Part shown: positions 45,275 to 53,936 of the stretch, in pieces
Position numbering within the stretch: position 1 is the first letter of the stretch
Layout: the number at the start of each line of letters is the position of its first letter
Assembly (NCBI GenBank): GCA_036268485.1
Contig: DATAUC010000091.1
Coordinates: forward strand, 62,001 to 126,000
DNA: 64,000 nt
Direction: 5' to 3'
Source: Bog-473 sp036268485
GTDB taxonomy: Bacteria > Actinomycetota > Acidimicrobiia > Acidimicrobiales > RAAP-2
The notes under the pieces: generated by a model
Told to the model about the DNA's origin: nothing
Seen by the model: the letters and a program-made list of their open reading frames with translations, nothing else
Database searches by the model: none
Position numbers and translations under genes: made by a program

Positions 45275-46233
45275 GTCGGCGAGAAGGGTGGGATGCCGCC
45301 GTCGTGGAGGTTGTTCTCCATCGATTCCTGGACGTAGTGCTTGGTCCGGCGGGAGAGCAGTTCCTCGTACTCCGCGCCCTTCCCCTCGCCCCGCAGACCG
45401 GTGACCAGGGGGGAACTGGAGAGGAAGACGGCGCCAGCAAACATCACCAGGAGGGAGAACGCCTCCAAGGGACCCCAGGGCCCCGACGTGCGCAGGCTGT
45501 CACCGTAGAGGGCGATCCCGATCAGAATGCTGGCCAGGGGGTCGACCAGCACGAGGGTGGACTGCGATGCAGCCAAAGGCCCAGCGTGATAGGCATTTTG
45601 GGTCAAGAAGAGCCCGGCCAGACCAAAGACAATCAGTCCATAGGTCTCCCAGTGCGTGAACAGCGACACCCAGTCATGGGTCGCATAGTCGCTGACCACC
45701 TTGATGAGGGCGGCCGTGAAGGCGAAGGCCACGGCGCCGGCCGTTCCGAACATGGCCGCCTTCCACCAGCGGGGACCCCGACGGGTGGCGAGGACTGCCG
45801 CAACTATGACGGCGCTGCACAATGCAGCCACCACGATCCATCCCGTTGTCCCGGGCACGCGGTTCCCGCCACCGGGTTCGGCAAAGACAAGAAAGCCGGA
45901 CAGCCCGAAGGCGATGGCTGAGGCCCCGATCCACTCCCGAGCGGTGATCCGGTAGCCGAAGTAGGTCCCGAGAATAAAGACAAGGAAAAGAAGCTCCATG
46001 GTCAGGATCGGCTGGACCACGGATAGGCGACCTACATGGAGCGCGAATGCCTGGAACAAAAAGGCACACACCATGAAGAAGAAGCCGAGGAGCCAGATGC
46101 CGCGCTTGATCGCATGGGTGATCAAGCTCAGTCGCATGGTCGACTCTTCCGGGGCGTCCTCCACCCCCATGCGTTGAAACACACTCGTGAGCGCGTTCGA
46201 GAGGGCAGCCGCCAGAGCGAGTACGTAAACCAT
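45271..46233 (-). CDS. DMT-superfamily (EamA-like) transporter
   Basis: A 320-residue membrane protein with nine or ten likely helices. It starts MVYVLALAAALSNALTSVFQRMG, then GFFFMVCAFLFQAFALHVGRLSVVQPILTMELLF and a second half with similar helices, as in EamA domains of the DMT superfamily. The cytosolic C-terminus is charged. The start ATG 46233 lies inside a 7-base inverted repeat (CATTGAC-CTTT-GTCAATG), so the gene may be controlled by a protein that binds over its own start. The substrate is unknown. Confidence 0.82.
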   Translation of the reverse strand: MVYVLALAAALSNALTSVFQRMGVEDAPEESTMRLSLITHAIKRGIWLLGFFFMVCAFLFQAFALHVGRLSVVQPILTMELLFLVFILGTYFGYRITAREWIGASAIAFGLSGFLVFAEPGGGNRVPGTTGWIVVAALCSAVIVAAVLATRRGPRWWKAAMFGTAGAVAFAFTAALIKVVSDYATHDWVSLFTHWETYGLIVFGLAGLFLTQNAYHAGPLAASQSTLVLVDPLASILIGIALYGDSLRTSGPWGPLEAFSLLVMFAGAVFLSSSPLVTGLRGEGKGAEYEELLSRRTKHYVQESMENNLHDGGIPPFSPT

Positions 46234-46248
46234 TGACCTTTGTCAATG
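46231..46248. promoter_or_regulatory. Inverted repeat over the start codon of the DMT transporter gene
   Basis: CATTGAC and GTCAATG are perfect 7-base arms separated by CTTT. The first arm contains the start codon of the transporter gene, so a dimeric repressor bound here would block transcription start or translation. No regulator gene sits next to it, so a trans-acting repressor is implied. Confidence 0.45.
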
Positions 46249-46490
46249 ATATCCGGGGCATCGTGCCGCCATGCAGTTGATGCACAGGTGGCTCCCAGAT
46301 GGCTTATTCCGGTGCTTGCGAGCCGATCGGCGCCGAAATCCTGTGCCAATGGAGAATTCATTGCGTTCTGCTACTGCCGATGCCGACCAATTCGCGGGGT
46401 TTCCCCAAGAGACACTTTGCAGAATGTGGCAGTTGCGTTACGTTTACGGCAACCTTCTGACGCTGGGTGGTCCGGAGGCCGTAACAGATC

Positions 46491-46509
46491 GGCCGCCACG
46501 GGGGCGGCC
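46491..46509 (+). promoter_or_regulatory. Hairpin in the leader of the peptide-binding protein gene
   Basis: GGCCGCC pairs with GGCGGCC around a five-base loop (ACGGG), 18 bases before the ATG at 46528. It is a strong 7-base stem in the 5' leader, just ahead of the GGGAG ribosome site. It may stabilise the message or control access of the ribosome. There is no U run, so it is not a terminator. Between 46249 and 46490 I see no gene. Confidence 0.45.
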
Positions 46510-46527
46510 AAATAGCAAGGGAGTGCT

Positions 46528-48411
46528 ATGGGATTTAAGGGACTACTTAAGCGGGGCGTTTGCGCCGCGATGGCGGTGGGTGCGCTCACCGCCGGCCTCA
46601 TCATCGCCGCACCAGTCGCCACGAGCGGCGCTGCGACGCCGACCTCGGCCACATTCGCCGAACCGCCGGGTGCCACCCCGAACTTCATCTTTCCCTTCTA
46701 TCCAGCGCAGTTGTGCTCGATCAACAACATCGCGCAGCTGCAGTACCTGCTCTACCGGCCGCTGTACTTCCCCGGGGTGGGCAACCAGCCGGTCATCAAC
46801 AACAGCCTTTCGCTGGCTCCTCAGCCGACCTTCTCGAATGGTGGCACCACAGTCACCGTGAACCTGAAGAACTACAAGTGGTCCAACGGCGAGCAGCTCA
46901 CCGGCAAGGACGTGCAGCTGTTCATGAACATCTACCACGCTGAAAAAGCGAACTTCTGTGGGTATGTTCAGAACTATCTGCCGGACAATGTGACCAACGT
47001 CACCAACAGCGGTGATTCCGTCACCTTCACCTTCAATAAGGCGTACAACGAGCATTGGGTCGTCTACAACGAACTGGCGCAGATCACCCCGATGCCCCAG
47101 GCGTGGGACGTCACCGCCGCCGGCGCAGCCGCCGGTTCGGGTGGCTGTTCTTCCGCGGCATACGGACAGGGTGATGCGGCCTGTACGAAGGTGTACACCT
47201 TCTTGGCCAACGCCGCCGGTTTCAACCCGAGCAATCCGAAGGCCGCCAACAACTCCATTACCTCCTATGCCACGAGTCCCCTGTGGGGCGTGGTTGACGG
47301 ACCGTGGAAGGTAAGTGCATTCAACGCCGATGGCCAGGTTTCATTTGTGCCCAACACGTCCTACTCGGGTCCGACCAAGCCGACGCTGAAGACCTTCACT
47401 GAACTGCCCTACACAACGGACACGGCTGAATTCAATGCCCTGGTCGGTGGGAATATCGACGTTGGCTATGTGCCGACGCAGGACATTACAAAGGGAACGA
47501 CCAATTACTTGAAGTCGGGACCGAACAACGCTCGAGTCGCAGGGACCGACAAAATGGCGCCGTGGTACCTCTTCAGCATCAACTACTTCCCCTTGAATTT
47601 CAGCACCACCGCCAACAATGGGGTGACCGCTAAGGAGTTTGCTCAGACGTATCTCCGCCAGGCCATGCAGTTGTTGATCAACCAGCCGCTCTACATCAAG
47701 AAGCTGTACAAGGGTTACGCCGTGCCCACCTATGGCCCTGTCCCGGTGTACCCGCCGGGCAACCCGGACGCGTCGAAGCTGGAGTCCAGCAATCCATTCC
47801 CGTACAACCCGGCCAAGGCGAAGAAGCTCCTCACCTCCAACGGTTGGAAACTGGTCCCCAACGGCACCGACACCTGCATTAAGCCAGGATCGGCCAAGGG
47901 CGACTGCGGAGCGGGCATCCCCAAGGGAGCAGGACTGAGCTTCCAGGAGCAGTACGCCACCGGGACGCAGTCGACCACCGCTCAGACGGTGGCCGAGAAG
48001 GCGTCGTGGTCCAGCGCAGGCATCAATGTGAAGCTCAGCGGTGCCACCTTCGACACGGTGATCAACAACGCGATCGCCTGCCCGAAGGGTTGCGGTTGGC
48101 AGATGCAGAACTGGGCCGGTGGATGGACCTTCGCTCCGGACTACTACCCGAGTGGTGAAGAGCTGTTCGAATTGGGCTCGGCTGCCAACTACGGCGACTA
48201 CAACGACGCCACCAATCAGAAGGACATTGAAGCCACCATCAACACCAACGCCACGCTGTACAAGTGGGAGGACTACCTCGCCACCCAGGTGCCGGTGTTC
48301 TTCCAGCCCAACTTGGCGTACCAGCTGACCGAGATCAACAAGAACCTGTCGGGCGCGGCCAACCAGAACCCGTTTGGTGCGCTCCTGCCGGAGACTTGGA
48401 GATGGAAGTAG
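46528..48411 (+). CDS. ABC transporter substrate-binding protein, peptide type (SBP family 5)
   Basis: A 627-residue exported protein. It has an N-terminal signal peptide (KGLLKRGVCAAMAVGALTAGLIIAAPVATSGAA, no lipobox seen) and then the SBP_bac_5 pattern: YLLYRPLYFPGVGN, VTVNLKNYKWSNGEQLTGKDVQLFMN and GIPKGAGLSFQEQYATG. The family binds oligopeptides, dipeptides or nickel and hands them to the membrane permeases. The ATG start 46528 has GGGAG upstream. It is first in the cluster with two permeases and a convergent fused ATPase. The lack of a lipobox is odd for a Gram-positive-type binding protein, so how it stays at the membrane is unclear. Confidence 0.9.
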   Translation: MGFKGLLKRGVCAAMAVGALTAGLIIAAPVATSGAATPTSATFAEPPGATPNFIFPFYPAQLCSINNIAQLQYLLYRPLYFPGVGNQPVINNSLSLAPQPTFSNGGTTVTVNLKNYKWSNGEQLTGKDVQLFMNIYHAEKANFCGYVQNYLPDNVTNVTNSGDSVTFTFNKAYNEHWVVYNELAQITPMPQAWDVTAAGAAAGSGGCSSAAYGQGDAACTKVYTFLANAAGFNPSNPKAANNSITSYATSPLWGVVDGPWKVSAFNADGQVSFVPNTSYSGPTKPTLKTFTELPYTTDTAEFNALVGGNIDVGYVPTQDITKGTTNYLKSGPNNARVAGTDKMAPWYLFSINYFPLNFSTTANNGVTAKEFAQTYLRQAMQLLINQPLYIKKLYKGYAVPTYGPVPVYPPGNPDASKLESSNPFPYNPAKAKKLLTSNGWKLVPNGTDTCIKPGSAKGDCGAGIPKGAGLSFQEQYATGTQSTTAQTVAEKASWSSAGINVKLSGATFDTVINNAIACPKGCGWQMQNWAGGWTFAPDYYPSGEELFELGSAANYGDYNDATNQKDIEATINTNATLYKWEDYLATQVPVFFQPNLAYQLTEINKNLSGAANQNPFGALLPETWRWK

Positions 48412-48454
48412 CGGACTCCTGACCGAGTTCGCTCACGCGTAACTTGAACATCAT

Positions 48455-48503
48455 GACGACCCCCCGGTCAGAGCCACGGTTCCGGCCGGGGGGTTTGTCG
48501 TGC
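48455..48503 (+). terminator. Rho-independent terminator-like hairpin after the binding-protein gene
   Basis: ACGACCCCCCGG and CCGGGGGG-TTTGTCGT form a strong stem with an 8-base G/C core. A short T run (TTT) follows the 3' arm and then GTCGT can extend the pairing. It could lower transcription of the permeases relative to the binding protein, a common way to make more binding protein. Confidence 0.6.
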
Positions 48504-48520
48504 TGTGCGATAGTGCCTGA

Positions 48521-49477
48521 ATGATCGGCTACTCCCTCAGGCGGCTCGTCCAGTCGATCATCGTCATTTTGGGCGTGGCCCTCATCGTGTTCCTCCTGAG
48601 TCAGCTGATTCCAGGTGGGGTAGCCGGCATTGCTCTTGGACCTCGACGGACTGCCGCGGCTATCGCCCACTTCAACAAGGAAAACGGCTACGACCTGCCG
48701 ATTTACGAGCAATTCTGGAACTATCTCTGGGGCGTTTTTCACTTACAGCTGGGCTACTCGTACAACCACAACCAGCAAGTGCAGCAGCTCATCGCTCAGC
48801 GGCTACCGCGGACCCTGACGCTGGTGGGTGTCTCGACCTTGGTCGCGCTCGTTATCGCTGTTCCATTGGGCATCCTGCAAGTCGTACGGCGCTACAAGCC
48901 GATTGACTACGCCCTGACGACACTCTCATTTGTCCTCTATGCCATGCCAGCCTTTTTCCTGGCCTTCTTGCTCGTACTCTTCTTCTCCTTCGACTTGCAC
49001 CTTTTCCCGGTGTCCCCTCCAGGAACAAGCAGCGCCTGGACGATCTTCACCGATCCTCGAGCCTTCGTGCTTCCCGTCGTCACCCTGTCGGCCCTGACGA
49101 TCGCTTCGTTCAGTCGTTATATGCGGTCCTCCATGATGGACGCGCTGGCTGAGGACTACGTCCGGACGGCTCTGGCCAAAGGGGCCAGCAATAACCGAAT
49201 CCTCTACGGCCATGCCCTACGCAACGCCCTCATCCCCATCTTGACGCTTATCGGACTGTCCCTGCCGGCCATCGCCAGTGGAGCTCTGATCACCGAGAGC
49301 GTGTTCAACTACCCGGGCATGGGGCTTCTCACGGTGCAGTCGGCGCTCAGCGATGATGTGCCGACAATTTTGGGGACCACGCTGGTCGTCACGCTTTTCA
49401 CCGTGGCCGGATCATTCCTGGCCGACGTTCTGTACGCCGTTGCTGATCCGAGAATTCGGCTTGGGGGTACGGAATGA
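48521..49477 (+). CDS. ABC transporter permease, DppB type
   Basis: A 318-residue membrane protein with six or so helices. It starts MIGYSLRRLVQSIIVILGVALIVFLLSQLIPG, the first-helix pattern of DppB/OppB, and has the EAA loop DYVRTALAKGASNNRILYGHALRNALIPILT, the site that meets the ATPase. It forms half of the peptide channel with the next gene, whose start overlaps its stop (ATGA). Confidence 0.92.
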   Translation: MIGYSLRRLVQSIIVILGVALIVFLLSQLIPGGVAGIALGPRRTAAAIAHFNKENGYDLPIYEQFWNYLWGVFHLQLGYSYNHNQQVQQLIAQRLPRTLTLVGVSTLVALVIAVPLGILQVVRRYKPIDYALTTLSFVLYAMPAFFLAFLLVLFFSFDLHLFPVSPPGTSSAWTIFTDPRAFVLPVVTLSALTIASFSRYMRSSMMDALAEDYVRTALAKGASNNRILYGHALRNALIPILTLIGLSLPAIASGALITESVFNYPGMGLLTVQSALSDDVPTILGTTLVVTLFTVAGSFLADVLYAVADPRIRLGGTE

Positions 49478-50472
49478 CACCCAAGGACGAGATGCCCCCC
49501 ATCGATCCGCTGGGCGGCACGGAAGCGACCGCGGTCGTCACCCAAACCGGACACCTACTTGGTCATGCCGATGCGCCGTCGACGCTGCCCGAAGGGGGCA
49601 ATGCATCCTCCTCAACTGGCGGCATGGCGCGCCAGATCGCCAGGGTGTTCATCGAAAACAAGCTGGCGGTGGCCGGCCTGGTCGTCATCATCTTCTTCTT
49701 GTTGTTCTGTTATGTGGGGCCGCTGATCTATCACACGAATCAGGCCAACGCCGAGACGGCACTGAGCAACGCGCAAAACGGCTCGCCCACCGGAAGGCAT
49801 CTTCTCGGCACGGACAGCACCGGCTACGACATGATGGGTCGGCTGATGTACGGCGGACAAGCGTCATTGCTCGTGGGCTTCGCCTCCGCCGCCGTGGCCA
49901 CCGTCATCGGTGTGATTTACGGGGCCATTTCGGGCTTCGTCGGTGGTTGGCTCGATGCGCTCATGATGCGCTTCGTCGACATGGTTCTTTCGGTGCCCGT
50001 GCTCTTCCTCTTGATTGCGCTGGTCACCATTGAGGGGCAGTCCGAGATCCTCATCATCTTTGTCATTGCCGCCGTCAGTTGGCTCATCCCGGCCCGCCTC
50101 GTACGTGGGGAAACGCTTACCCTGCGAGTACGGGAGTACGTCCAAGCGGTGCGAATCATGGGTGGTTCGCGCTCGCGCATCATCGGGCGCCATATCGTGC
50201 CCAACTCCGTCGGAACGATTGTGGTGTTTGCCACCTTTCAGATCGCCGATTCGATCCTCCTGCTGGCCGCCCTTGGCTTCATTGGTCTGGGCATTCCGGC
50301 CCCGGGTACGGACTGGGGTTCCATGCTCTCGGACGGTGTCAACAGCGCGCTTTCGGGGTACTGGTGGGAGATCTACCCGGCCGGACTTTGCATCGTTCTG
50401 GTCGTGATCGCCTTCAACTTCATCGGCGACGCCCTGCGGGATGCCCTCGAAGTACGCCTGCAGCGCCGTTAG
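49474..50472 (+). CDS. ABC transporter permease, DppC type
   Basis: A 332-residue permease with a long cytosolic N-terminus (about 65 residues), the helix FIENKLAVAGLVVIIFFLLFC, the TDSTGYDMMGRLMYGGQASLLVGF segment typical of DppC/OppC and the EAA loop REYVQAVRIMGGSRSRIIGRHIVPNSVGTIVV. It pairs with the preceding DppB-type subunit. Confidence 0.92.
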   Translation: MTPKDEMPPIDPLGGTEATAVVTQTGHLLGHADAPSTLPEGGNASSSTGGMARQIARVFIENKLAVAGLVVIIFFLLFCYVGPLIYHTNQANAETALSNAQNGSPTGRHLLGTDSTGYDMMGRLMYGGQASLLVGFASAAVATVIGVIYGAISGFVGGWLDALMMRFVDMVLSVPVLFLLIALVTIEGQSEILIIFVIAAVSWLIPARLVRGETLTLRVREYVQAVRIMGGSRSRIIGRHIVPNSVGTIVVFATFQIADSILLLAALGFIGLGIPAPGTDWGSMLSDGVNSALSGYWWEIYPAGLCIVLVVIAFNFIGDALRDALEVRLQRR

Positions 50473-50476
50473 TTCG

Positions 50477-52558
50477 TCAAGAGCCGACGGAGGCGGTGCT
50501 CAGTTCGTTTGGACTGGCCGGCGCCTGCAGCGGGAAATGGCACGCCGCTGAGTGGCCCTCACCGAAGCTCCGCAATGGCGGCTCTTGTTCGGCACACAGA
50601 TCCTGGGCGGCCGGACAGCGCGTGCGGAATCGGCAGCCCGATGGTGGATTGACGGCTGAGGGCAGTTCTCCGCGCACGGCAACGGCACCGCCGCGGGCGC
50701 GGGCCGTGGCCACGTCGGCCTTCGGCACCGCGTCCAAGAGTCCCTGTGTGTAGTGATGGGCGGGCGACGAGAAAATATCGGCCGCCGGTCCCAACTCGAC
50801 CAGCTTGCCCAGGTACATGACGCCGATCGTGTCGGCCATGTAACGCACCACGGCCAGGTCGTGGGAGATCATGACGTAGGTCAGTCCATGCCTGGCCTGG
50901 AGATCCTTCATCAGATTGAGGATCTGGGCCTGAATGGAGACGTCGAGAGCCGAGACCGGCTCATCGGCCACGATGAGTTGTGGATTCAAGGCCAAGGCAC
51001 GGGCCAGGCCGATGCGCTGGCGCTGCCCACCCGAGAATTCATGGGGGTAGCGGTCGATGGCCTGGGGACTGAGTCCGACTTCACCCAAGAGTTCGTTGAC
51101 GCGATCCTTCTGCTCCTCGGGCGTACCCATCTTCTGCACCTTGAGCGGTTCGCGGATGATCGTCCCGACGCGCATGCGGGGGTCCAACGACGCGTAGGGA
51201 TCCTGGAACATCAACTGCAGGTTGCGGCGGTACGTCTTGAGCGCCTGGCCCTGCAGGCTGCTCACCTCATCACCATCGAAGGTGATGGAGCCGGACACCG
51301 GGCGCTCCAGGCCAACCACCATGCGACCCACGGTGGTCTTCCCGCACCCGGATTCACCCACCAACCCGAAGGTCTCGCCCTGGCGCACGCTGAATGAGAT
51401 GTCGGACACCGCATGCACCCGGCCGACGGAGCGGCGCACGACGGCACCGGAGAGGACGGGAAACTCCTTGACCAAACGGTCGACCTTCAACAACGTCTCC
51501 CGGTTGGCCAGTTCAGCCAGCCGAGCCTCGCGCACCGGATCAGCGTCCGTGCGGATCTGCACCGCCACCTTCTCGATGGTGTGGTCGATGGGGTGAAAGC
51601 AGGCAAAGCGATGCGGCTGAGCCTCACCGGTCACCGCGGTCAACGGAGGCTCCTCGGTCCGGCACACGTCGGTGGCGTACTGGCACCGGGGATTGAACCG
51701 ACAGTTGTGGTGCTCTTTCGAAAGATCCGGAGGGAGACCTGGAATGCTCAACAGGCGATCGCTGGCCCGTTGGTCGAGCTTGGGCACCGAGGCCAGGAGG
51801 GCTTGGGTGTAGGGGTGTCGCATGCCGTCGAACAGGGTCGCCGTCTCGGCTTCTTCGGCCACCTTGCCGGCGTACATGACGACGACGCGATCAGTCCGGC
51901 CGGCGATCACACCCATGTCATGGGTAATCAGAATGACCGCCATGCGCAGCCGCTCACGCAGATCGTCAATGAGGTCGAGGATCTGGGCCTGAATGGTGAC
52001 ATCGAGGGCCGTCGTGGGTTCATCGGCGATCAGGAGCTTCGGTTCGCAGGCCAAGGCCATGGCGATCATGACCCGCTGGCGGAGGCCACCCGAGAGCTCG
52101 TGGGGGTACTGGTCGAGGCGTTCGGCCGGCCGTGGCATCTCCACCATGGTCAGCACTTCCAGCGCCCGGTTCCGCGCCTGCTTCTGCGTGACATCCCGAT
52201 GCAGCAGGACGGCCTCGGAAATCTGCTTGCCGATCGTCATGGTCGGATTCAGCGACGTCAAAGGATCCTGAGGAATGAGCGCCACCTCGTCGCCCCGGAC
52301 CCGCCGCATCTCCTTCTCGCTGAGGCCGGCCAGGTCGCGACCATTCAGAACGACGGATCCGGCGTCGAGATGCCCGTTGGCGGGCAGCAGCCGCATGATG
52401 GAAAAGCCGGTGGTGCTCTTGCCACAGCCGGACTCGCCGACGATGCCGACGCACTCGCCCTGATCGACCGTGAAGGACACGCCGTCGACGGCCACCACAT
52501 TGGCCGACTTCATGCGGAACTCCGTACGAAGGTCCTTGACCTCCAGCACCCTCGTCAT
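50477..52558 (-). CDS. Fused double ATPase of a peptide ABC transporter (DppD-DppF in one chain)
   Basis: A 693-residue protein with two complete ABC ATPase domains. The first has GESGCGKSTTGFSIMRLLP, the signature LSGGLRQRVMIAMALACEPKLLIADEPTTALDV and an oligopeptide C-terminal extension with the CRFNPRCQYATDVCRTEEPP cysteine motif. The second has GESGCGKTTVGRMVVGLERP and FSGGQRQRIGLARALALNPQLIVADEPVSALDV, then CRFRTRCPAAQDLCAEQEPP. So it supplies both motors of the transporter next door. It is on the opposite strand and convergent with the permeases, so it is not in their operon. Fusion of the two genes is known in actinobacteria. Confidence 0.93.
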   Translation of the reverse strand: MTRVLEVKDLRTEFRMKSANVVAVDGVSFTVDQGECVGIVGESGCGKSTTGFSIMRLLPANGHLDAGSVVLNGRDLAGLSEKEMRRVRGDEVALIPQDPLTSLNPTMTIGKQISEAVLLHRDVTQKQARNRALEVLTMVEMPRPAERLDQYPHELSGGLRQRVMIAMALACEPKLLIADEPTTALDVTIQAQILDLIDDLRERLRMAVILITHDMGVIAGRTDRVVVMYAGKVAEEAETATLFDGMRHPYTQALLASVPKLDQRASDRLLSIPGLPPDLSKEHHNCRFNPRCQYATDVCRTEEPPLTAVTGEAQPHRFACFHPIDHTIEKVAVQIRTDADPVREARLAELANRETLLKVDRLVKEFPVLSGAVVRRSVGRVHAVSDISFSVRQGETFGLVGESGCGKTTVGRMVVGLERPVSGSITFDGDEVSSLQGQALKTYRRNLQLMFQDPYASLDPRMRVGTIIREPLKVQKMGTPEEQKDRVNELLGEVGLSPQAIDRYPHEFSGGQRQRIGLARALALNPQLIVADEPVSALDVSIQAQILNLMKDLQARHGLTYVMISHDLAVVRYMADTIGVMYLGKLVELGPAADIFSSPAHHYTQGLLDAVPKADVATARARGGAVAVRGELPSAVNPPSGCRFRTRCPAAQDLCAEQEPPLRSFGEGHSAACHFPLQAPASPNELSTASVGS

Positions 52559-52598
52559 TGCGTCCAGCCTACCGCGACAACTCGGTGATCAACAGGCC

Positions 52599-53306
52599 TC
52601 ATACCTGGTCAGCGACGGTTTTGCGGACAATCGGCCACTTGTCTCTCCACGGCAGTCCCTCCACGTAGGACCAGCTGCGCCGGTGGATGGTCGAGAGGCC
52701 ATAGCCGCGCAGGGCCAACTGGTGCACCGGCGAGGGATAGCCCTTGTTCCGCTCGAAGGCGTAGGCCGGGAAATGGTCGGCTTCCTGGCGCATCAGTCGG
52801 TCCCGCACCACCTTGGCCAGGACCGAAGCCGCCGCCACCGACGCACAGCGGGCGTCGCCGCCGGGAATGGTGCGCACCGGGCCGGTGAAGGAGCCCGGGT
52901 CGTCCGCGTCGATGCGCAGCAGGTTGATGGGACCGTCGATGATCAGAGCCTCGGGTTGCTGCGTCAGCCCGGCCAAGGCACGCTCTGCGGCCAGCCGGAG
53001 GGCGATGGTCATGCCCCAGGCATCGCATTCTTCGGGCGTCGCGTGCCCCACGGACCACTCGGCACACCAGTGGCCCACCTCCTCGAAGATGGACTCCCGT
53101 CGGTCCTCGCTGAGCTGCTTGGAGTCACGCAACCAGCGCGGCATGGATCGCTCGGAAACGGTGCACTTCATGAGTGCGGCGCCGACGGTGAGCGGGCCGG
53201 CCCAGGCACCCCGACCGACCTCGTCCAGACCGACCACCCATGAGTGACCCGCCTTACGGAGCTTGCGCTCCTCGGACAGCGTGGGTGTCATGACCTTGGC
53301 CATCAT
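52599..53306 (-). CDS. rnhB: Ribonuclease HII
   Basis: A 235-residue protein with WVVGLDEVGRGAWAGPLTVGAAL (catalytic D and E), RDSKQLSEDRRESIFEEV, ALIIDGPINLLRIDA and ASVLAKVVRDRLM. RNase HII cuts the RNA strand of RNA-DNA hybrids and single ribonucleotides in DNA. The start is ATG 53306 (or 53303). It is divergent from a small unknown gene by about 40 bases, which must hold both promoters. Confidence 0.94.
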   Translation of the reverse strand: MMAKVMTPTLSEERKLRKAGHSWVVGLDEVGRGAWAGPLTVGAALMKCTVSERSMPRWLRDSKQLSEDRRESIFEEVGHWCAEWSVGHATPEECDAWGMTIALRLAAERALAGLTQQPEALIIDGPINLLRIDADDPGSFTGPVRTIPGGDARCASVAAASVLAKVVRDRLMRQEADHFPAYAFERNKGYPSPVHQLALRGYGLSTIHRRSWSYVEGLPWRDKWPIVRKTVADQV

Positions 53307-53349
53307 CGTCTCGTCACCGCGCTGTGCCGTTCATCAATACGATGGGTGC

Positions 53350-53589
53350 GTGACCACGGGTGGGGGGGAAGGGCTTGATCCGAACGCGCGGTCCCCGCTG
53401 GCCCCGGGGACCCAGGTGGACGTGCGCAACCGCTACCAGGGCACCTGGGTGCGTGGCTTCGAGGTGGCCGAATTCACGCCGGAGGGATACCGCATCCGCC
53501 GCCTGTCCGATGGCAGCGTGCTGGGCGAGCTCTTCTCGCGTGACGATGTCCGTCGCGAGCGCACGCGCCAAGGCTTCTGGTGGCACTGA
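53350..53589 (+). CDS. Small conserved-looking protein of unknown function
   Basis: A 79-residue protein from GTG 53350. It contains NRYQGTWVRGFEVAEF, then EGYRIRRLSDGSVLGELF and SRDDVRRERTRQGFWW. The pattern of short beta strands looks like a small SH3-like or Tudor-like fold. It is divergent from rnhB and convergent with the GYD gene. I do not recognise a named family. Confidence 0.65.
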   Translation: MTTGGGEGLDPNARSPLAPGTQVDVRNRYQGTWVRGFEVAEFTPEGYRIRRLSDGSVLGELFSRDDVRRERTRQGFWWH

Positions 53590-53595
53590 GGAAGG

Positions 53596-53895
53596 TCAGC
53601 CCCCGGCCGGCCGGCGTACCGATTCGATGTACTCGTCAATGGGGATGGCCGACAGCGTCAGCGTCTTGAGGGTTCCCCGCGAGCCCAGGACCAGGGCCAC
53701 CCGGGCCATGGTCTTCTCGTCGGGGGCATCGAGGATGGTGCAGAAGTCGTAGGGGCCGAGCAGCGCCCACTGGGCCAGGACGCGGACACCCATGGCTTCA
53801 ACCTCGGCATTGACCGCTTTGAGCCGATCGGGATTCTCGGCCAGGGTCGCCGCACCATCGGGACCCACCGTCGAGAGCATGAGAAAGGTGGACAT
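53596..53895 (-). CDS. GYD-domain protein
   Basis: A 99-residue protein of the GYD type. It starts STFLMLSTVGPDGAATLAENPDRL and has GVRVLAQWALLGPYDFCTILDAPD, where the usual GxYD is GPYD, then a LGSRGTLKTLTLSAIP strand. Small GYD proteins are dimeric ferredoxin-like proteins of unclear function. The stop is six bases from that of the small gene on the other strand. Confidence 0.8.
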   Translation of the reverse strand: MSTFLMLSTVGPDGAATLAENPDRLKAVNAEVEAMGVRVLAQWALLGPYDFCTILDAPDEKTMARVALVLGSRGTLKTLTLSAIPIDEYIESVRRPAGG

Positions 53896-53936
53896 GGGTT
53901 CACGCTACCGCAGGCGCGCTGTGTTCCTGGGGGCGC

